DNA of 64,000 nt from Xylanibacillus composti. Lineage in GTDB: Bacteria; Bacillota; Bacilli; Paenibacillales; K13. Positions 55,015 to 63,930 of the stretch are shown here, one piece after another (position 1 is the first letter of the stretch; each line of letters opens with the position of its first letter). Position numbers and translations under genes: made by a program. The notes beneath the pieces were generated by a model. It was not told where the DNA came from. It was given only the letters and a program-made list of their open reading frames with translations, and made no database searches. Location: positions 37,959 through 101,958 of the forward strand of contig NZ_BOVK01000025.1 in the NCBI RefSeq assembly GCF_018403685.1, in the 5' to 3' direction.

Positions 55015-57012
55015 TTATGAGGATGTGATCGCGCTGCGCACGGCCAAAATATATTTCGCCTGATCCAGCGGATTGACGCCGACGCGAGGCCGCTCTGCCT
55101 CCACATCGGGCGGACATTCCTGATAACCCGCGAAAAATGTGGAGAGCACGCCGCGCCCCTTGGTCATCGAGCCGAAGCGTGCCGGAAAGTCCAGGGAGGT
55201 AGCCACCGGCAGCTCGCCTTCCAGCTCCATGCGCTCCTGCCGGACAACGGGCGTGTCGAAGCGACCGCGCATGCCGAGCAATTCGTTCATGACTCTGCCG
55301 CCCACTTCTTCCGGAACGGAAATGCGGAAGCGCAGCATCGGCTCCAGCAGCTTCGTCCCAATCCGGTTGAGTCCATCCATGATGCCCATAGGTGTCGCCA
55401 CAACGAAATCCAGCGGATGCGTATGCCATACGTGGTGCTCCCCCTCGATCAGCGTCACCCGCAGATCGGTCACCTCCCAGCCGCGCAGCCCTTGCTGCAG
55501 CGCCTCGGGGACGCGCCTTTCCACTTCATTCTGATAGCTCTCGAGCAGCCGGTCTGTCCGTACGATTGAGGAATACTGCAGACCGCTTCCCCGCTCCAAC
55601 GGCTCTATGCGGAAGCGAAGGATCGCCCAGCAGGGCTTCGGCGTCAGATAAGCCACGTAGCCTTCCCCGACACCGGCAGGCGTTTCCTTATAGATAACCG
55701 ATGGCGGATCGAACGCTACCTCGAGGCCGAAGCGGCTGCGCATAATATGGGAAAGCACTTCCACTTGAATCGGCCCCATCACCTTCAAGTGCAGCTCTCT
55801 CTGTCCCTGCAGCCACTGCAGGTCGAGCAGCGGGTCCTCGTCCGCCAGCTCCTGCAGCGCGGCTACAACGGCAGGATAATCGGCTTCGCTGCGCCAGCGA
55901 ACCTGCACCGTCAATAGCGGCACGGCCATTCGGGGCGCCTCCGGCACGTGGGCCGGATCGCCGATCACATCGCCGATGCGCACCCGATTCCAGCCGCATA
56001 CCGCAGCAATATCGCCCGCTGCCAGCACCCCGACATCCTCCGCGCGCTGCCCGTCGATCTTACGGATTTGGGTCACCTTCTCCTCGATGTCTTGTGTCGC
56101 ATTGCGCACAGACTCCCTGTTGTGGACAGTACCGCTGTACAGGCGAACATAGGCCAACTTGCCCATTGCCGGATCTCGCTCCAGCTTGAAGACGACGCCC
56201 GACACAGGCGCTTGCATGTCTCCCTGAGGCTCCGGGACCCCAATCACCATCGCGTCCATCAAAGCTTCCACACCGATGCCTCGATTGGCTGCTCCGAACA
56301 ACACCGGCACCAGACGCGCCTGCCGCGTTAGCGACCAGACGAGGGCGGCGAGCTCTTCCCTCGCGATCGGCTGATCGTTCAAGTACCGCTCGAGCAGCTG
56401 CTCATCCTGCTCGGCTGCCGTCTCAATCAGCTGCGTTTCGAAGGCTTCCGCTTCAGGAAGCAGCGCATCCTGCAATAGCTCAAGCAGCGCCAGATTGCCG
56501 GTGTAAGCATCTTCCGCTCCCATAGGCGCTTGAATCGGCGCAGCCCTATCCGTCAACAGCCTCTTCACTTCATCTAACACCCTTTGCGGGTCCGCCCCGA
56601 CCCGGTCGAGCTTGTTGATGAAGATGATCGTTGGCAGTCCGCGGTCTCGCAGCGCCTGCCAGATTACCTCCGTCTGCGCCTGTACGCCCTCGACGGCCGA
56701 TACGACCAGCAGCGCGCCGTCCATGACGCGCAGCGACCGCTCCACCTCCGCCACGAAGTCGACATGGCCCGGCGTGTCGATAATATTCACCGTCATACCC
56801 TGCCAGTCAAAGCGTGTGACAGCGGCGCGCACCGAAATCCCCCGCTCCCGCTCCACGTCCAGCCAATCGGTTTGTGCGGTGCCATTGTCCACACTGCCCA
56901 GCGCGCGCGTCCTTCCGCTGTGGAACAAAATTTGTTCGGTTGTCGTTGTTTTCCCGGCATCCACGTGAGCGAAGATGCCGATATTGCGAATCTGCCTATG
57001 CTCTGCTGCCAC
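55015..57012 (-). CDS. TetM-like ribosomal GTPase (EF-G paralogue)
   Basis: A 665-aa translational GTPase with G1 AHVDAGKTT, G2 RGIS, G3 DTPGH, G4 NKLD, then EF-G-like domains. The early part (FHSGRTRALGSVDNGTAQTDW) parallels TetM/TetO (NSGAITELGSVDKGTTRTD) more than EF-G. It may release tetracycline from ribosomes, or another ribosome-bound ligand; resistance is not shown. GTG 57012 with GGGAGA upstream. Single gene, no mobile element or attenuator-leader peptide nearby, so it looks chromosomal. Confidence 0.85.
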   Translation of the reverse strand: MAAEHRQIRNIGIFAHVDAGKTTTTEQILFHSGRTRALGSVDNGTAQTDWLDVERERGISVRAAVTRFDWQGMTVNIIDTPGHVDFVAEVERSLRVMDGALLVVSAVEGVQAQTEVIWQALRDRGLPTIIFINKLDRVGADPQRVLDEVKRLLTDRAAPIQAPMGAEDAYTGNLALLELLQDALLPEAEAFETQLIETAAEQDEQLLERYLNDQPIAREELAALVWSLTRQARLVPVLFGAANRGIGVEALMDAMVIGVPEPQGDMQAPVSGVVFKLERDPAMGKLAYVRLYSGTVHNRESVRNATQDIEEKVTQIRKIDGQRAEDVGVLAAGDIAAVCGWNRVRIGDVIGDPAHVPEAPRMAVPLLTVQVRWRSEADYPAVVAALQELADEDPLLDLQWLQGQRELHLKVMGPIQVEVLSHIMRSRFGLEVAFDPPSVIYKETPAGVGEGYVAYLTPKPCWAILRFRIEPLERGSGLQYSSIVRTDRLLESYQNEVERRVPEALQQGLRGWEVTDLRVTLIEGEHHVWHTHPLDFVVATPMGIMDGLNRIGTKLLEPMLRFRISVPEEVGGRVMNELLGMRGRFDTPVVRQERMELEGELPVATSLDFPARFGSMTKGRGVLSTFFAGYQECPPDVEAERPRVGVNPLDQAKYILAVRSAITSS

Positions 57013-57633
57013 TGGTGTCCGTCTCCCTTATCCTATGCTGTCCTTTTACTCTACCCCTCCCCTGAATATTGTGCAATATCCTGTACTCCGTTCAAAGCAC
57101 GCTCCATTCGCATTCGGTTGCGGCACCCAGCAGCAGACGAGCAGTAGCAACCTATTCCGGAATTTCGAAGGAAGGAGAGCAAAAGCCACAGGCTGCTGCC
57201 CAACCTCTACTGACCACTTAGCCACTAGCCCAAGCCACCAACCACCTACCTTATAACCACTAACTACTAACTACTAACTACTAACTACTAACTACTAGGG
57301 ATTTTAGCTTCCGCCCGCTTCCTCGAGCAAACGAATAGGAGAAGAGCAAATTCGCGGCAAGAAGTATACGAGAATGACATGAAGTAGGGCAAGCTCCTCT
57401 TGTGAAGCCATGAGAAACTCAGCGCCAGCTACGATGACATGACAGAGTGAAGTAAAAAACTCGAAGCGGCAGCCGATAGGCAGGCAAATCGTCACGCCGT
57501 GCGGCACCTGCTATGAAGATGAAGCAGGATATATGAGGCATCACCACTGGATCAATTGAAGGCCGGAATTATGGAAATGCGCCACATATGAGGCAATGCG
57601 CCACTTGGAGATAGAAGAAGTTGAAATAGAGCG
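57013..57633. other. Repeat-bearing intergenic stretch
   Basis: About 620 bp with no supported gene. It holds five heptamer repeats (57261-57295) and, upstream of them, a looser CCAC/ACTA-rich run from about 57210. A minus frame (57304-57507) lacks a ribosome binding site. Confidence 0.55.
57261..57295. repeat. Heptamer tandem repeat (TAACTAC)5
   Basis: Five perfect copies of TAACTAC, 35 bp, with a degenerate prefix. Copy number could vary by slippage. It lies about 250 bp upstream of the GTG start of the TetM-like gene, outside any gene. Confidence 0.9.
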
Positions 57634-57930
57634 TTGCTCATTACTACGAAGGGGAATCATCACACCTTGCCGTACTCGATCGAAATAAAGGAGGAAGATG
57701 GTGTTTTGTACAGGAGAGTAGGGCAGGAAGACTGGACCAGACTCATTTGGAAGGAAAAACGTATGTTTAGAGCTCGCTACGAAACGATAGAAGGAGTGCG
57801 AAGCAGCAGTTACTTTGAATTTACGGAGGCACTGCTCGTGAACCCCCCCAAATCCTCCCTTAGGAACCGAATAAAGGAATTATATGGTCTTATACTGGAG
57901 CTTGATCGGTTCCAACAGCAAATAAGGTAA
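57634..57930 (+). CDS. Possible 98-aa protein of unknown function
   Basis: A charged, soluble frame (TIKEEDGVLYRR-like start, TRLIWKEKRMFRARYE, ending RIKELYGLILELDRFQQQ) that looks protein-like, with no known family. The only start near its head is TTG 57634 without a clear ribosome binding site. It is alone between repeats, and could be a recently acquired or decaying gene. Confidence 0.45.
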   Translation: MLITTKGNHHTLPYSIEIKEEDGVLYRRVGQEDWTRLIWKEKRMFRARYETIEGVRSSSYFEFTEALLVNPPKSSLRNRIKELYGLILELDRFQQQIR

Positions 57931-58053
57931 AAAAGTGGATTTATCCCGCTCCAAATCGACGCCATTCAGCATCTGCGCAGCAAATAAGACCACATTTCCC
58001 CGCTAATTCGATCCAAATTTCTCCTTTGGCGAAATAAATCCACTTTTTCCCGC
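57931..58053. repeat. Intergenic inverted repeat with CCCGCT motifs
   Basis: AAAAAGTGGATTTAT (about 57931-57946) recurs inverted as ATAAATCCACTTTTT (about 58033-58048), and CCCGCT follows or lies between in three places. The arms and the repeated CCCGCT...AATCGA unit suggest a dispersed, possibly mobile intergenic element. The remainder to 58199 holds no gene. Confidence 0.65.
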
Positions 58054-58199
58054 TATGTGTGACCGATTGAACCGATTGAACCTCGTCCGTCTGGACCCCG
58101 TCCGAGATCACGACCAACTGGATACTGGCCGCCCACTAGTTCCCACCATTCTCAGAAGTCCGGCCGCAAGCTGCGGAGCCTTCCGCTAAACCGCCGGGC

Positions 58200-59210
58200 T
58201 CAGCGTGCGGTACGCCGGAACAGCAACAAGGTTTGATCATCAGGTGTGACATAGCCGTTGTCTGCAGCCACATAGCGGTGGAGCTCCTCCACAATGGCTT
58301 GAGCGCTTTGCGTCAAATCAATGTCCTTCAGCCAGCGGCGAAGCTTCTGGTTGTTGTCAATGACATCAGGCTCACGGCTCTCGGTGACGCCGTCCGTATA
58401 CATCATGACGAAATCGCCGGGCTCGAGCTTCACGCTGCGGGTTTTGTAAGTGAAGCGCGTGGACAACCCCAGCGCCACCCCGTCTGTGCGAATGTCGCGA
58501 AAGCGGTTGTACTTCGCCTTATATAATAAGGCCGGTTCATGCCCCGCACTTGAATAGTAGAACCGTTCCTTGTCCTGCATATACTTGCCCCAGAACATCG
58601 TAATGAACATCGTGGCCTCGCTGTTTTGCACGATAAACCGGTTCAGCGCCTGCAGCGCCATGTGCGGGTTGTGGGAGTGAACCAGCACGCTGTCCATCGT
58701 AAATTTGATGGTCGACATGAGAATCGCGGCCGGCATGCTTTTGCCGGCTACATCGGCAACCAGCAGCTTGACTCCCCGCTCCGTAGGCAGAACATTATAG
58801 AAATCTCCGCTCACCTTTCGAGCCGCCACGCTGACTACCCCGATCTCCGTACCTTCGGGCATGACCAGATTGTCCAAATTCGGGAGCAGGGACTTTTGCA
58901 CATCCGCGGCGAGCGTCAGCTCCTCGAGCAGCTGTGTCCGGCTGCGGATCAGCTCCTCCCTTTCCCGGAAAGCAACACTATAGTACACCACGAACTCAAT
59001 GAGAAATTGGAAGGACTTCCTCCAGATGAGAGGCAGCTCCGCATGCCGGCTGGTTACATCCAGATGGAGGCCGATCGCTTCCTCCAAACCAATCTGACTG
59101 CTCATAAATGCTCTGGAAATTTCCCTTGCTTGATCCAGCACCTGCTCCTCCTGGGTATGTAAATACTGTTCAAGCATACGCTCATACCGCTCTATCCATT
59201 GCTTATCCAT
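58200..59210 (-). CDS. RsbU-like PP2C (SpoIIE) phosphatase
   Basis: A 336-aa phosphatase that likely dephosphorylates phospho-RsbV and so frees SigB. N-terminal about 90 residues fit an RsbU-type kinase-binding helical domain, followed by a coiled linker (ELTLAADVQKSLLP) and the SpoIIE/PP2C domain with metal Asp residues in VSGDFYNV, VADVAGKS and YTDGVTESR. ATG 59210 has GGAG upstream (12 bases); a GTG 21 bases earlier has none. Last gene of the SigB operon, 31 bp after sigB. No RsbT-like activator gene is nearby. Confidence 0.88.
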   Translation of the reverse strand: MDKQWIERYERMLEQYLHTQEEQVLDQAREISRAFMSSQIGLEEAIGLHLDVTSRHAELPLIWRKSFQFLIEFVVYYSVAFREREELIRSRTQLLEELTLAADVQKSLLPNLDNLVMPEGTEIGVVSVAARKVSGDFYNVLPTERGVKLLVADVAGKSMPAAILMSTIKFTMDSVLVHSHNPHMALQALNRFIVQNSEATMFITMFWGKYMQDKERFYYSSAGHEPALLYKAKYNRFRDIRTDGVALGLSTRFTYKTRSVKLEPGDFVMMYTDGVTESREPDVIDNNQKLRRWLKDIDLTQSAQAIVEELHRYVAADNGYVTPDDQTLLLFRRTAR

Positions 59211-59241
59211 GTAAGGCGGAATCTCCTTCACCCCGGGATCA

Positions 59242-59982
59242 TTACTTTAATCGGTCCTTCAATTTCTGGACAGCGCGCTTCTGCATGCGGGATACGCTCA
59301 TCTGCGAAATCGCCAGCCTGGAAGCTACCTGCCTCTGGGAGAGCCCTTGCTGGAAGAGAAGCTCCAGCACCTGACGCTCCACCTCGTCAAGCGCCTGCAT
59401 CGCTTCCTCCAGGACCAACCGATCCTCCAGATGGCGGAAATCGTCATTGGCCGCTGCAATCAGATCGCCTCGCAAGGTCGTGCCTTCTTCGTCTTTGACC
59501 GGAACATCCAGCGATACCGGCCGGTAATAGTCCCGGCCCGCCAAGATCTCCACCGTCTCCTGTTCGGTCAAATCGAGCTCGGCAGCAATTTCTTTAATAT
59601 TTGGCGAACGTCCCAAGCGCCCTGTCATGGCTTCGATCGTTTTTTGAACCTTTGCACCCTTTTCCTTGATTCGTCTCGGCACCTGAATGTACCAGGATTT
59701 ATCGCGAAGATAGTTTTTCATATGTCCGATCATGCTTTTCATTGCATACGCTTCGAAGGGCACACCCTTGGCCGGGTCAAACTGCCGGAGCGACTGGTAC
59801 AGCGACATCTGGCCCACCTGGAACAGATCCTCGAACAACTCGTTACGATTATAGGATAACTTATGTGCGCTCATTTTGACCATAGCTTCGAACTGGCGCA
59901 GCAGCCTGGTCGCCAATTCTTCGTTGTGCCCTTGTTGCAATTGCGCAATCCTGCTGTTCAGATCATTCAGATCGTCCTTCAT
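59242..59982 (-). CDS. sigB: RNA polymerase sigma factor SigB
   Basis: A 246-aa SigB/SigF/SigG-type sigma factor for general stress. Region 2 is DLFQVGQMSLYQSLRQFDPAKGVPFEAYA with the -10-recognising segment GHMKNYLRDKSWYIQVPRR, region 3 follows, and region 4 helix-turn-helix is LSQRQVASRLAISQMSVSRMQ. Its context, after rsbV and rsbW, makes SigB the best name. It lies 18 bp downstream of rsbW. Confidence 0.93.
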   Translation of the reverse strand: MKDDLNDLNSRIAQLQQGHNEELATRLLRQFEAMVKMSAHKLSYNRNELFEDLFQVGQMSLYQSLRQFDPAKGVPFEAYAMKSMIGHMKNYLRDKSWYIQVPRRIKEKGAKVQKTIEAMTGRLGRSPNIKEIAAELDLTEQETVEILAGRDYYRPVSLDVPVKDEEGTTLRGDLIAAANDDFRHLEDRLVLEEAMQALDEVERQVLELLFQQGLSQRQVASRLAISQMSVSRMQKRAVQKLKDRLK

Positions 59983-60000
59983 CGCGAATCAACTCTCCCA

Positions 60001-60435
60001 TTATTTCAAAAACTTCGTCAGAATCACTTCCGTCCCTTCTTCACTGATTACTTGCACCTCATCCATCAGCGCCTGCATCAAGTAGATGCCAAGTCCTCCC
60101 TCGACAACCTGCTGAATGTCGCTTTCCGTTACAGGCTGGGCATGGGAGGTTGCCGCTCCGGCATCGAAGCTGGCGCCATAATCCTTGACGGTAATCTTCA
60201 TTCCTTCAGCAAAAGGTTCGAACCGGACATCGACTTTCTGGGCGTCATTGCCCGGATAGGCATGGAGCACCGCATTGTTCACCGCTTCGGATACGGCAAC
60301 CTTCATGTCTTCGATCGCTTCATAGGAAAAACCGATATTGGCAGCAATGCCATATAAGGTATAGCGCACGACATCGATATATGCCGCTTCTGCTGGAATC
60401 TCCAACATCACCATCTTGTTCTTCAACACCAGCAT
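60001..60435 (-). CDS. rsbW: Anti-sigma-B factor, serine kinase RsbW
   Basis: A 144-aa GHKL kinase that binds SigB and phosphorylates RsbV. ATP-binding motifs: N box in AVSEAVNNAVLHAYP and G boxes in VKDYGASFD and VVEGGLGIYLMQALMDEV. AGGGAAT precedes ATG 60435; other Met codons 7 and 9 residues in are also possible. It sits between rsbV and sigB. Confidence 0.94.
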   Translation of the reverse strand: MLVLKNKMVMLEIPAEAAYIDVVRYTLYGIAANIGFSYEAIEDMKVAVSEAVNNAVLHAYPGNDAQKVDVRFEPFAEGMKITVKDYGASFDAGAATSHAQPVTESDIQQVVEGGLGIYLMQALMDEVQVISEEGTEVILTKFLK

Positions 60436-60472
60436 ATTCCCTCTTTCCTTTCCGTTACTGTTCGACTTCGCC

Positions 60473-60787
60473 TCACTGCCGAGAACCCCCGAGAAACCGG
60501 CTCACCCCTGTTATATCAAACAACCGCTTGATTTTGGGAGGAATATTGGAAATGGCTACCCCCGCATTCAACCGATCCCTTTCCTTCAGCATAGAAATCA
60601 TGACCCCGAGCCCGGTGCTGTCGATGTACTGAAGAGCGCCCAGATCCATCTCGAGCAACTTGTCCGTTCGCCCTACGGATTGGCCGATGACTTCTGTCAG
60701 TTTAGGTGCCGTAGATAAATCGAGCTCACCTTCCGCAACGATCGTGATCTTCTGCTCCGTTTCTTCCGTGCGAACTTGAAACTTCAC
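60473..60787 (-). CDS. rsbV: Anti-anti-sigma factor RsbV
   Basis: A STAS-domain protein (104 aa) that, when unphosphorylated, captures RsbW and frees SigB. The phosphorylation Ser57 is in YIDSTGLGVMIS. GTG 60787 has GAGG 8 bases upstream and gives the usual short N-terminus; a GTG 9 bases earlier is the alternative. First gene of the rsbV-rsbW-sigB-rsbU-like operon, with a SigB-type promoter upstream. Confidence 0.93.
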   Translation of the reverse strand: MKFQVRTEETEQKITIVAEGELDLSTAPKLTEVIGQSVGRTDKLLEMDLGALQYIDSTGLGVMISMLKERDRLNAGVAISNIPPKIKRLFDITGVSRFLGGSRQ

Positions 60788-60821
60788 CTGCTTCACCTCT
60801 TCCGCATTCTTATAAAGGTTA

Positions 60822-60847
60822 TTACCCGTTCAGGCTGCCGTTGAAAC
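60822..60847 (-). promoter_or_regulatory. SigB-type promoter of the rsbV operon
   Basis: On the minus strand GTTTCA (60847-60842), 14 bases and GGGTAA (60827-60822) fit the SigB consensus GTTTAA-N12-15-GGGTAT. It lies 35 bp upstream of the rsbV start and would make the operon autoregulated. Confidence 0.7.
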
Positions 60848-60958
60848 GAATGTCGGCACAACCAGGCGGCCGCTGGCAGCCTTTCCCCCTTATGCGCGCT
60901 CGATCTCATAATAGGGGGCGTGGTATACTAAGGGAGAGAGGAGTTAAGGAGGAACAGC

Positions 60959-61378
60959 ATGAATATCGCTTTTTTTCTGTTGCCCAAAAAGGACGTTGTC
61001 TGTCTGACGCCCGAATCCACAGTGCGTCAAGCCTTGGAGCGCATGGAATACCATCGCTACAGCGCCGTTCCCCTGCTGGACGATGAAGGAAGATATGTCG
61101 GAACGATTACGGAGGGAGACCTGTTGTGGGCGTTGAAGAATACGCCGGACATGAATATCGCTTCGATCAACAGAAAGAAGCTGAAGGAAATCCCTTGCCG
61201 ACTTCAAAACAAATCTGTATCCATCAATGCGCAAATTGAGGACCTGATTACGCTGGCAATAGCCCAAAATTTCGTTCCGGTCGTGGATGACCAAGACAAA
61301 TTCATTGGTATTATACGCAGACGAGAAATTATGGAGTACTGCTCGCAGCTGCTTATGAAATCAGACGCTGTATCATGA
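60959..61378 (+). CDS. CBS-domain protein
   Basis: A 139-aa protein consisting of two CBS motifs (PESTVRQALERMEYHRYSAVPLLDDEGRYVGTITEGDLL and INAQIEDLITLAIAQNFVPVVDDQDKFIGIIRRREIM regions). Such proteins usually bind adenosine nucleotides as energy sensors. AAGGAGGAACAGC precedes ATG 60959; TATACT (60926-60931) is a candidate -10. Divergent from rsbV, and followed by a terminator. Confidence 0.9.
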   Translation: MNIAFFLLPKKDVVCLTPESTVRQALERMEYHRYSAVPLLDDEGRYVGTITEGDLLWALKNTPDMNIASINRKKLKEIPCRLQNKSVSINAQIEDLITLAIAQNFVPVVDDQDKFIGIIRRREIMEYCSQLLMKSDAVS

Positions 61379-61392
61379 CTTTCAGCCTGCCG

Positions 61393-61430
61393 CAAAAAGG
61401 CCTAGTCGCACTTGGCGATTAGGTCTTTTT
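61393..61430. terminator. Bidirectional terminator after the CBS gene
   Basis: AAAAAGGCCTAGTCGC and GGCGATTAGGTCTTTTT form a hairpin with an A-run before and T-run after it. Confidence 0.78.
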
Positions 61431-61540
61431 GCTTAGCTTGCTGTCTGCATAAATAATTATTGCGGCGCATAGTCGGCTGCGAACAGCTTGTCATACAATG
61501 AAGAAAAGCAGTCAGTACTCGGCATAGGAGGTCAGCCCAG

Positions 61541-61696
61541 ATGCGCGCACGATGGCAAGAAGCAATCTTGGAGGAACTGCCCGAGCTTTTCCCCCATCTA
61601 AGCACACACGAGCACTCCCAGATGAAAAAAGGGCTGGCGGAATTGTTCCGCGAACAGCAGGAGATGCATGTCCGGCTGCTGTCCGTCCGCCTCTAA
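61541..61696 (+). CDS. Predicted 51-aa protein of unknown function
   Basis: ATG 61541 with AGGAGG 9 bases upstream opens a 52-codon frame to TAA 61694-61696. The peptide is helical and charged (begins [17 protein letters not shown], ends [10 protein letters not shown]) with no transmembrane segment. The last four bases overlap the 3' end of the convergent methyl-accepting gene. The strong site makes it likely real; no family recognised. Confidence 0.6.
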   Translation: MRARWQEAILEELPELFPHLSTHEHSQMKKGLAELFREQQEMHVRLLSVRL

Positions 61697-63075
61697 TCCA
61701 TTCGAATGTCCATCCCTACCACGCCTATCGTCTTCCCTTCCCCGTCTACTAGCGATTTGGATACTGTCACGCACGGTTTTTTGGTGATCGCCGATACATA
61801 GATCGGCGACACATACATATTCCCGTCCATGGCGCTTTGCCACCAATCCCGCTGCTTGGCGTTCAGCAGACCAGCCGGGGGACAGGAGTAAATAAACGTG
61901 CCGTCGGTTCGATTGGACCAGACCGCTTCAATCGCATCATTCGCCTCCAAGAAGCTCTTGAGCTTTCGTTCATGCACCTGCTCGTCAATTGGCATCAACT
62001 CGTGATCATCCACCAAGCTTTGTATCCACTCATGCATCTGTTCTTCCGCAATCGCCAAGCTGGCCGGATGATCCTGCCAATCCAGCTCCCTCACGGACGC
62101 TGCCAGTTCCCCGGATGCGCGTTCCAGTTCATCCCGGATCAAGGTCAGCTTATGAATTTGCTGCCGCTGCACCTGCATGTGCGAAACCGCTTGGTCGACA
62201 CCCTGCAGCGTCTGGTTGGCAAGGACAACAACTTCCTGCAGCATGTCCGCAATGCGCGATACCACCTCGGATTGCTGCTCGTTGGAACGCCGCGCTTGGT
62301 CGACCAGCTTGTGGACCGACTGGACGCCAAGGAAGACGCAATCCATCTTGTCTTTCACCGTTCGCATTTCCTCGATGCCTTCCTGCACGGATGCCCGTTC
62401 TTCCCTTACTGCAGCCACGACTTCTTTGACTCCTTTTTCAATAGAAGAAACCAAATCCGAGGAACGTTTTACAGCACCGCTCCCCTGGTCGGCCAGCTTG
62501 CGAATTTCTTGCGCCACGACGGAAAATCCGTGCCCGTGCTCGCCCGCTCTTGCTGCTTCGATCGACGCATTCAAGGCCAGCAAGGACGTCTGGGAGACAA
62601 CCTCCTGGATAAAGCGATTGATTTCATCAATCCGGCCCGCTTCTTCCGTCAATTCCATAATGCTGGTTTCCATCTTCTGCTGTACACCGTTCATCTTCTC
62701 CATGACTTGATCGGTATGCTGCAGCGAACGGGCAACTTCCAAAACGAGCGTATTCGTCTCCTCCGATTGCTCGCCCAGCGTTTGCGCCGCCGAAGTCATT
62801 TCGGCTGCCGCAGAAGCGGCCTCCTGCAAAGAGGAGAACACGCTCTCCACACGCGCCAGCGTCTGGGTGCCATTGCTCCGCAGACGGTTCTCATGCTCGA
62901 CTGAATGATCCGCAACGTCGGTCAAAGCGGTTACCGTTACGCCTACTTCCTCTACCGCCCCCAGCATCCGGTCGGCCACCACTTGAGATTCCCGGGCAAA
63001 TCGACGCAGCTGCGCTTCCTTGGCATCCGCCTTTGGATTGCTGCTTGTCCGCTTTCCAATCCGCCAAAATGACAT
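61693..63075 (-). CDS. Soluble methyl-accepting chemotaxis protein with C-terminal Cache-like domain
   Basis: A 460-aa cytosolic receptor. The methyl-accepting domain comes first (about 40-290), including the hairpin tip [38 protein letters not shown] that contacts CheA/CheW. A helical linker follows, then a PDC/Cache-like ligand domain ([27 protein letters not shown] to VGMDIRMD). No transmembrane helix is present, and the order is inverted compared with standard receptors. ATG 63075 follows GGGGAGG; an ATG 18 bases upstream is unlikely. No che genes nearby. Confidence 0.9.
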   Translation of the reverse strand: MSFWRIGKRTSSNPKADAKEAQLRRFARESQVVADRMLGAVEEVGVTVTALTDVADHSVEHENRLRSNGTQTLARVESVFSSLQEAASAAAEMTSAAQTLGEQSEETNTLVLEVARSLQHTDQVMEKMNGVQQKMETSIMELTEEAGRIDEINRFIQEVVSQTSLLALNASIEAARAGEHGHGFSVVAQEIRKLADQGSGAVKRSSDLVSSIEKGVKEVVAAVREERASVQEGIEEMRTVKDKMDCVFLGVQSVHKLVDQARRSNEQQSEVVSRIADMLQEVVVLANQTLQGVDQAVSHMQVQRQQIHKLTLIRDELERASGELAASVRELDWQDHPASLAIAEEQMHEWIQSLVDDHELMPIDEQVHERKLKSFLEANDAIEAVWSNRTDGTFIYSCPPAGLLNAKQRDWWQSAMDGNMYVSPIYVSAITKKPCVTVSKSLVDGEGKTIGVVGMDIRMD

Positions 63076-63114
63076 GTTACCTCCCCCAATCATGTTATGA
63101 TAGGTAACATTATA
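63074..63114 (-). promoter_or_regulatory. Promoter and inverted repeat of the methyl-accepting protein gene
   Basis: TATAAT lies at 63114-63109 on the minus strand. A 9-bp inverted repeat, ATGTTACCT (63074-63082) and AGGTAACAT (63102-63110), spans the expected transcript start and the start codon. It is a candidate operator. Confidence 0.5.
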
Positions 63115-63186
63115 GCGGACTCCATCGAAAAATGGAACTATTTGTTCGGAAACGTTGTTGCTTGCCCTATTGCCAGTCGTGTGAGA

Positions 63187-63930
63187 CTAAGGCTCCTGAC
63201 TGTCATCATCCGGCAGCCGCCAGTCCAGCTCGCCCCGACCATGCACCTTCAAGAAGGCGTTGGCCTTAGAGAAATGCTTACTGCCGAAAAATCCCCGGTG
63301 CGCGGAAAGCGGACTCGGATGCGGCGCCCTCAGCAGCAGATGTCTCGCGGCAGTAATGCGCTGCGCCTTCTCCTGCGCCGGTCTTCCCCACAGCAGGAAG
63401 ACAATAGGCTCCGGATGCGCATTCAATTGATCCATCACCGCATCCGTGAACATCTCCCACCCTTTTCCTCTGTGGGAGTTCGCCTCCCCCGCCCGAACCG
63501 TCAGCACGGTGTTCAAGAGCAGCACTCCCTGTGCGGCCCAGGCTTTCAAGTGCCCATGGCGGGGGATGGAGCAGCCGATATCGTCCTGCAGCTCTTTGAA
63601 GATATTGCGCAAAGACGGAGGCGCCTCGACACCCGGTCTCACCGAGAAGCTCAGACCATGCGCCTGTCCCGGTCCGTGATACGGGTCCTGGCCGAGGATC
63701 ACCACTTTGACGTTGGCATAAGGCGTATGATGCAGCGCATTGAAGATGTGCTTCGGCTCCGGGTAAATGACCTGACTCCGATATTCTAGCTTCAGAAATT
63801 CCCGCAAGCGCAAATAGTAGTCCTTCTCAAACTCCATTTCCAGCAATGGCGCCCAGTCATTACGCAGGATGGGACGCTTGTCCCGCTTGCGTCCTGCTTG
63901 CGGGTTCATCGAGTGATTGCCAGCTTCCAT
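63187..63930 (-). CDS. ung: Uracil-DNA glycosylase, family 1
   Basis: Removes uracil from DNA to start base excision repair. The 247-aa protein has the water-activating loop [17 protein letters not shown] (Asp82, His85), the 4-Pro-type loop [11 protein letters not shown], and the Leu intercalation loop [13 protein letters not shown]. An N-terminal extension of about 20 basic residues precedes the core. GGAGGAGACAGAGAC precedes ATG 63930. Single gene near the window end; 63931-64000 holds only its upstream region. Confidence 0.96.
   Translation of the reverse strand: MEAGNHSMNPQAGRKRDKRPILRNDWAPLLEMEFEKDYYLRLREFLKLEYRSQVIYPEPKHIFNALHHTPYANVKVVILGQDPYHGPGQAHGLSFSVRPGVEAPPSLRNIFKELQDDIGCSIPRHGHLKAWAAQGVLLLNTVLTVRAGEANSHRGKGWEMFTDAVMDQLNAHPEPIVFLLWGRPAQEKAQRITAARHLLLRAPHPSPLSAHRGFFGSKHFSKANAFLKVHGRGELDWRLPDDDSQEP

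Noticed and set aside
55015..57012. Acquired tetracycline resistance gene
   Set aside because: Only family resemblance is seen; there is no mobile element or leader peptide, and resistance cannot be claimed from sequence.
57261..57295. CRISPR-like array
   Set aside because: The heptamers are directly adjacent with no spacers, and no cas genes are present.
57304..57507. 67-aa minus-strand frame
   Set aside because: No ribosome binding site and no recognisable feature; the region is repeat-rich spacer.
63074..63110. RNA hairpin masking the ribosome binding site of the methyl-accepting protein gene
   Set aside because: The upstream arm overlaps the -10 element, so a transcript from that promoter would lack it; a DNA operator is more plausible.
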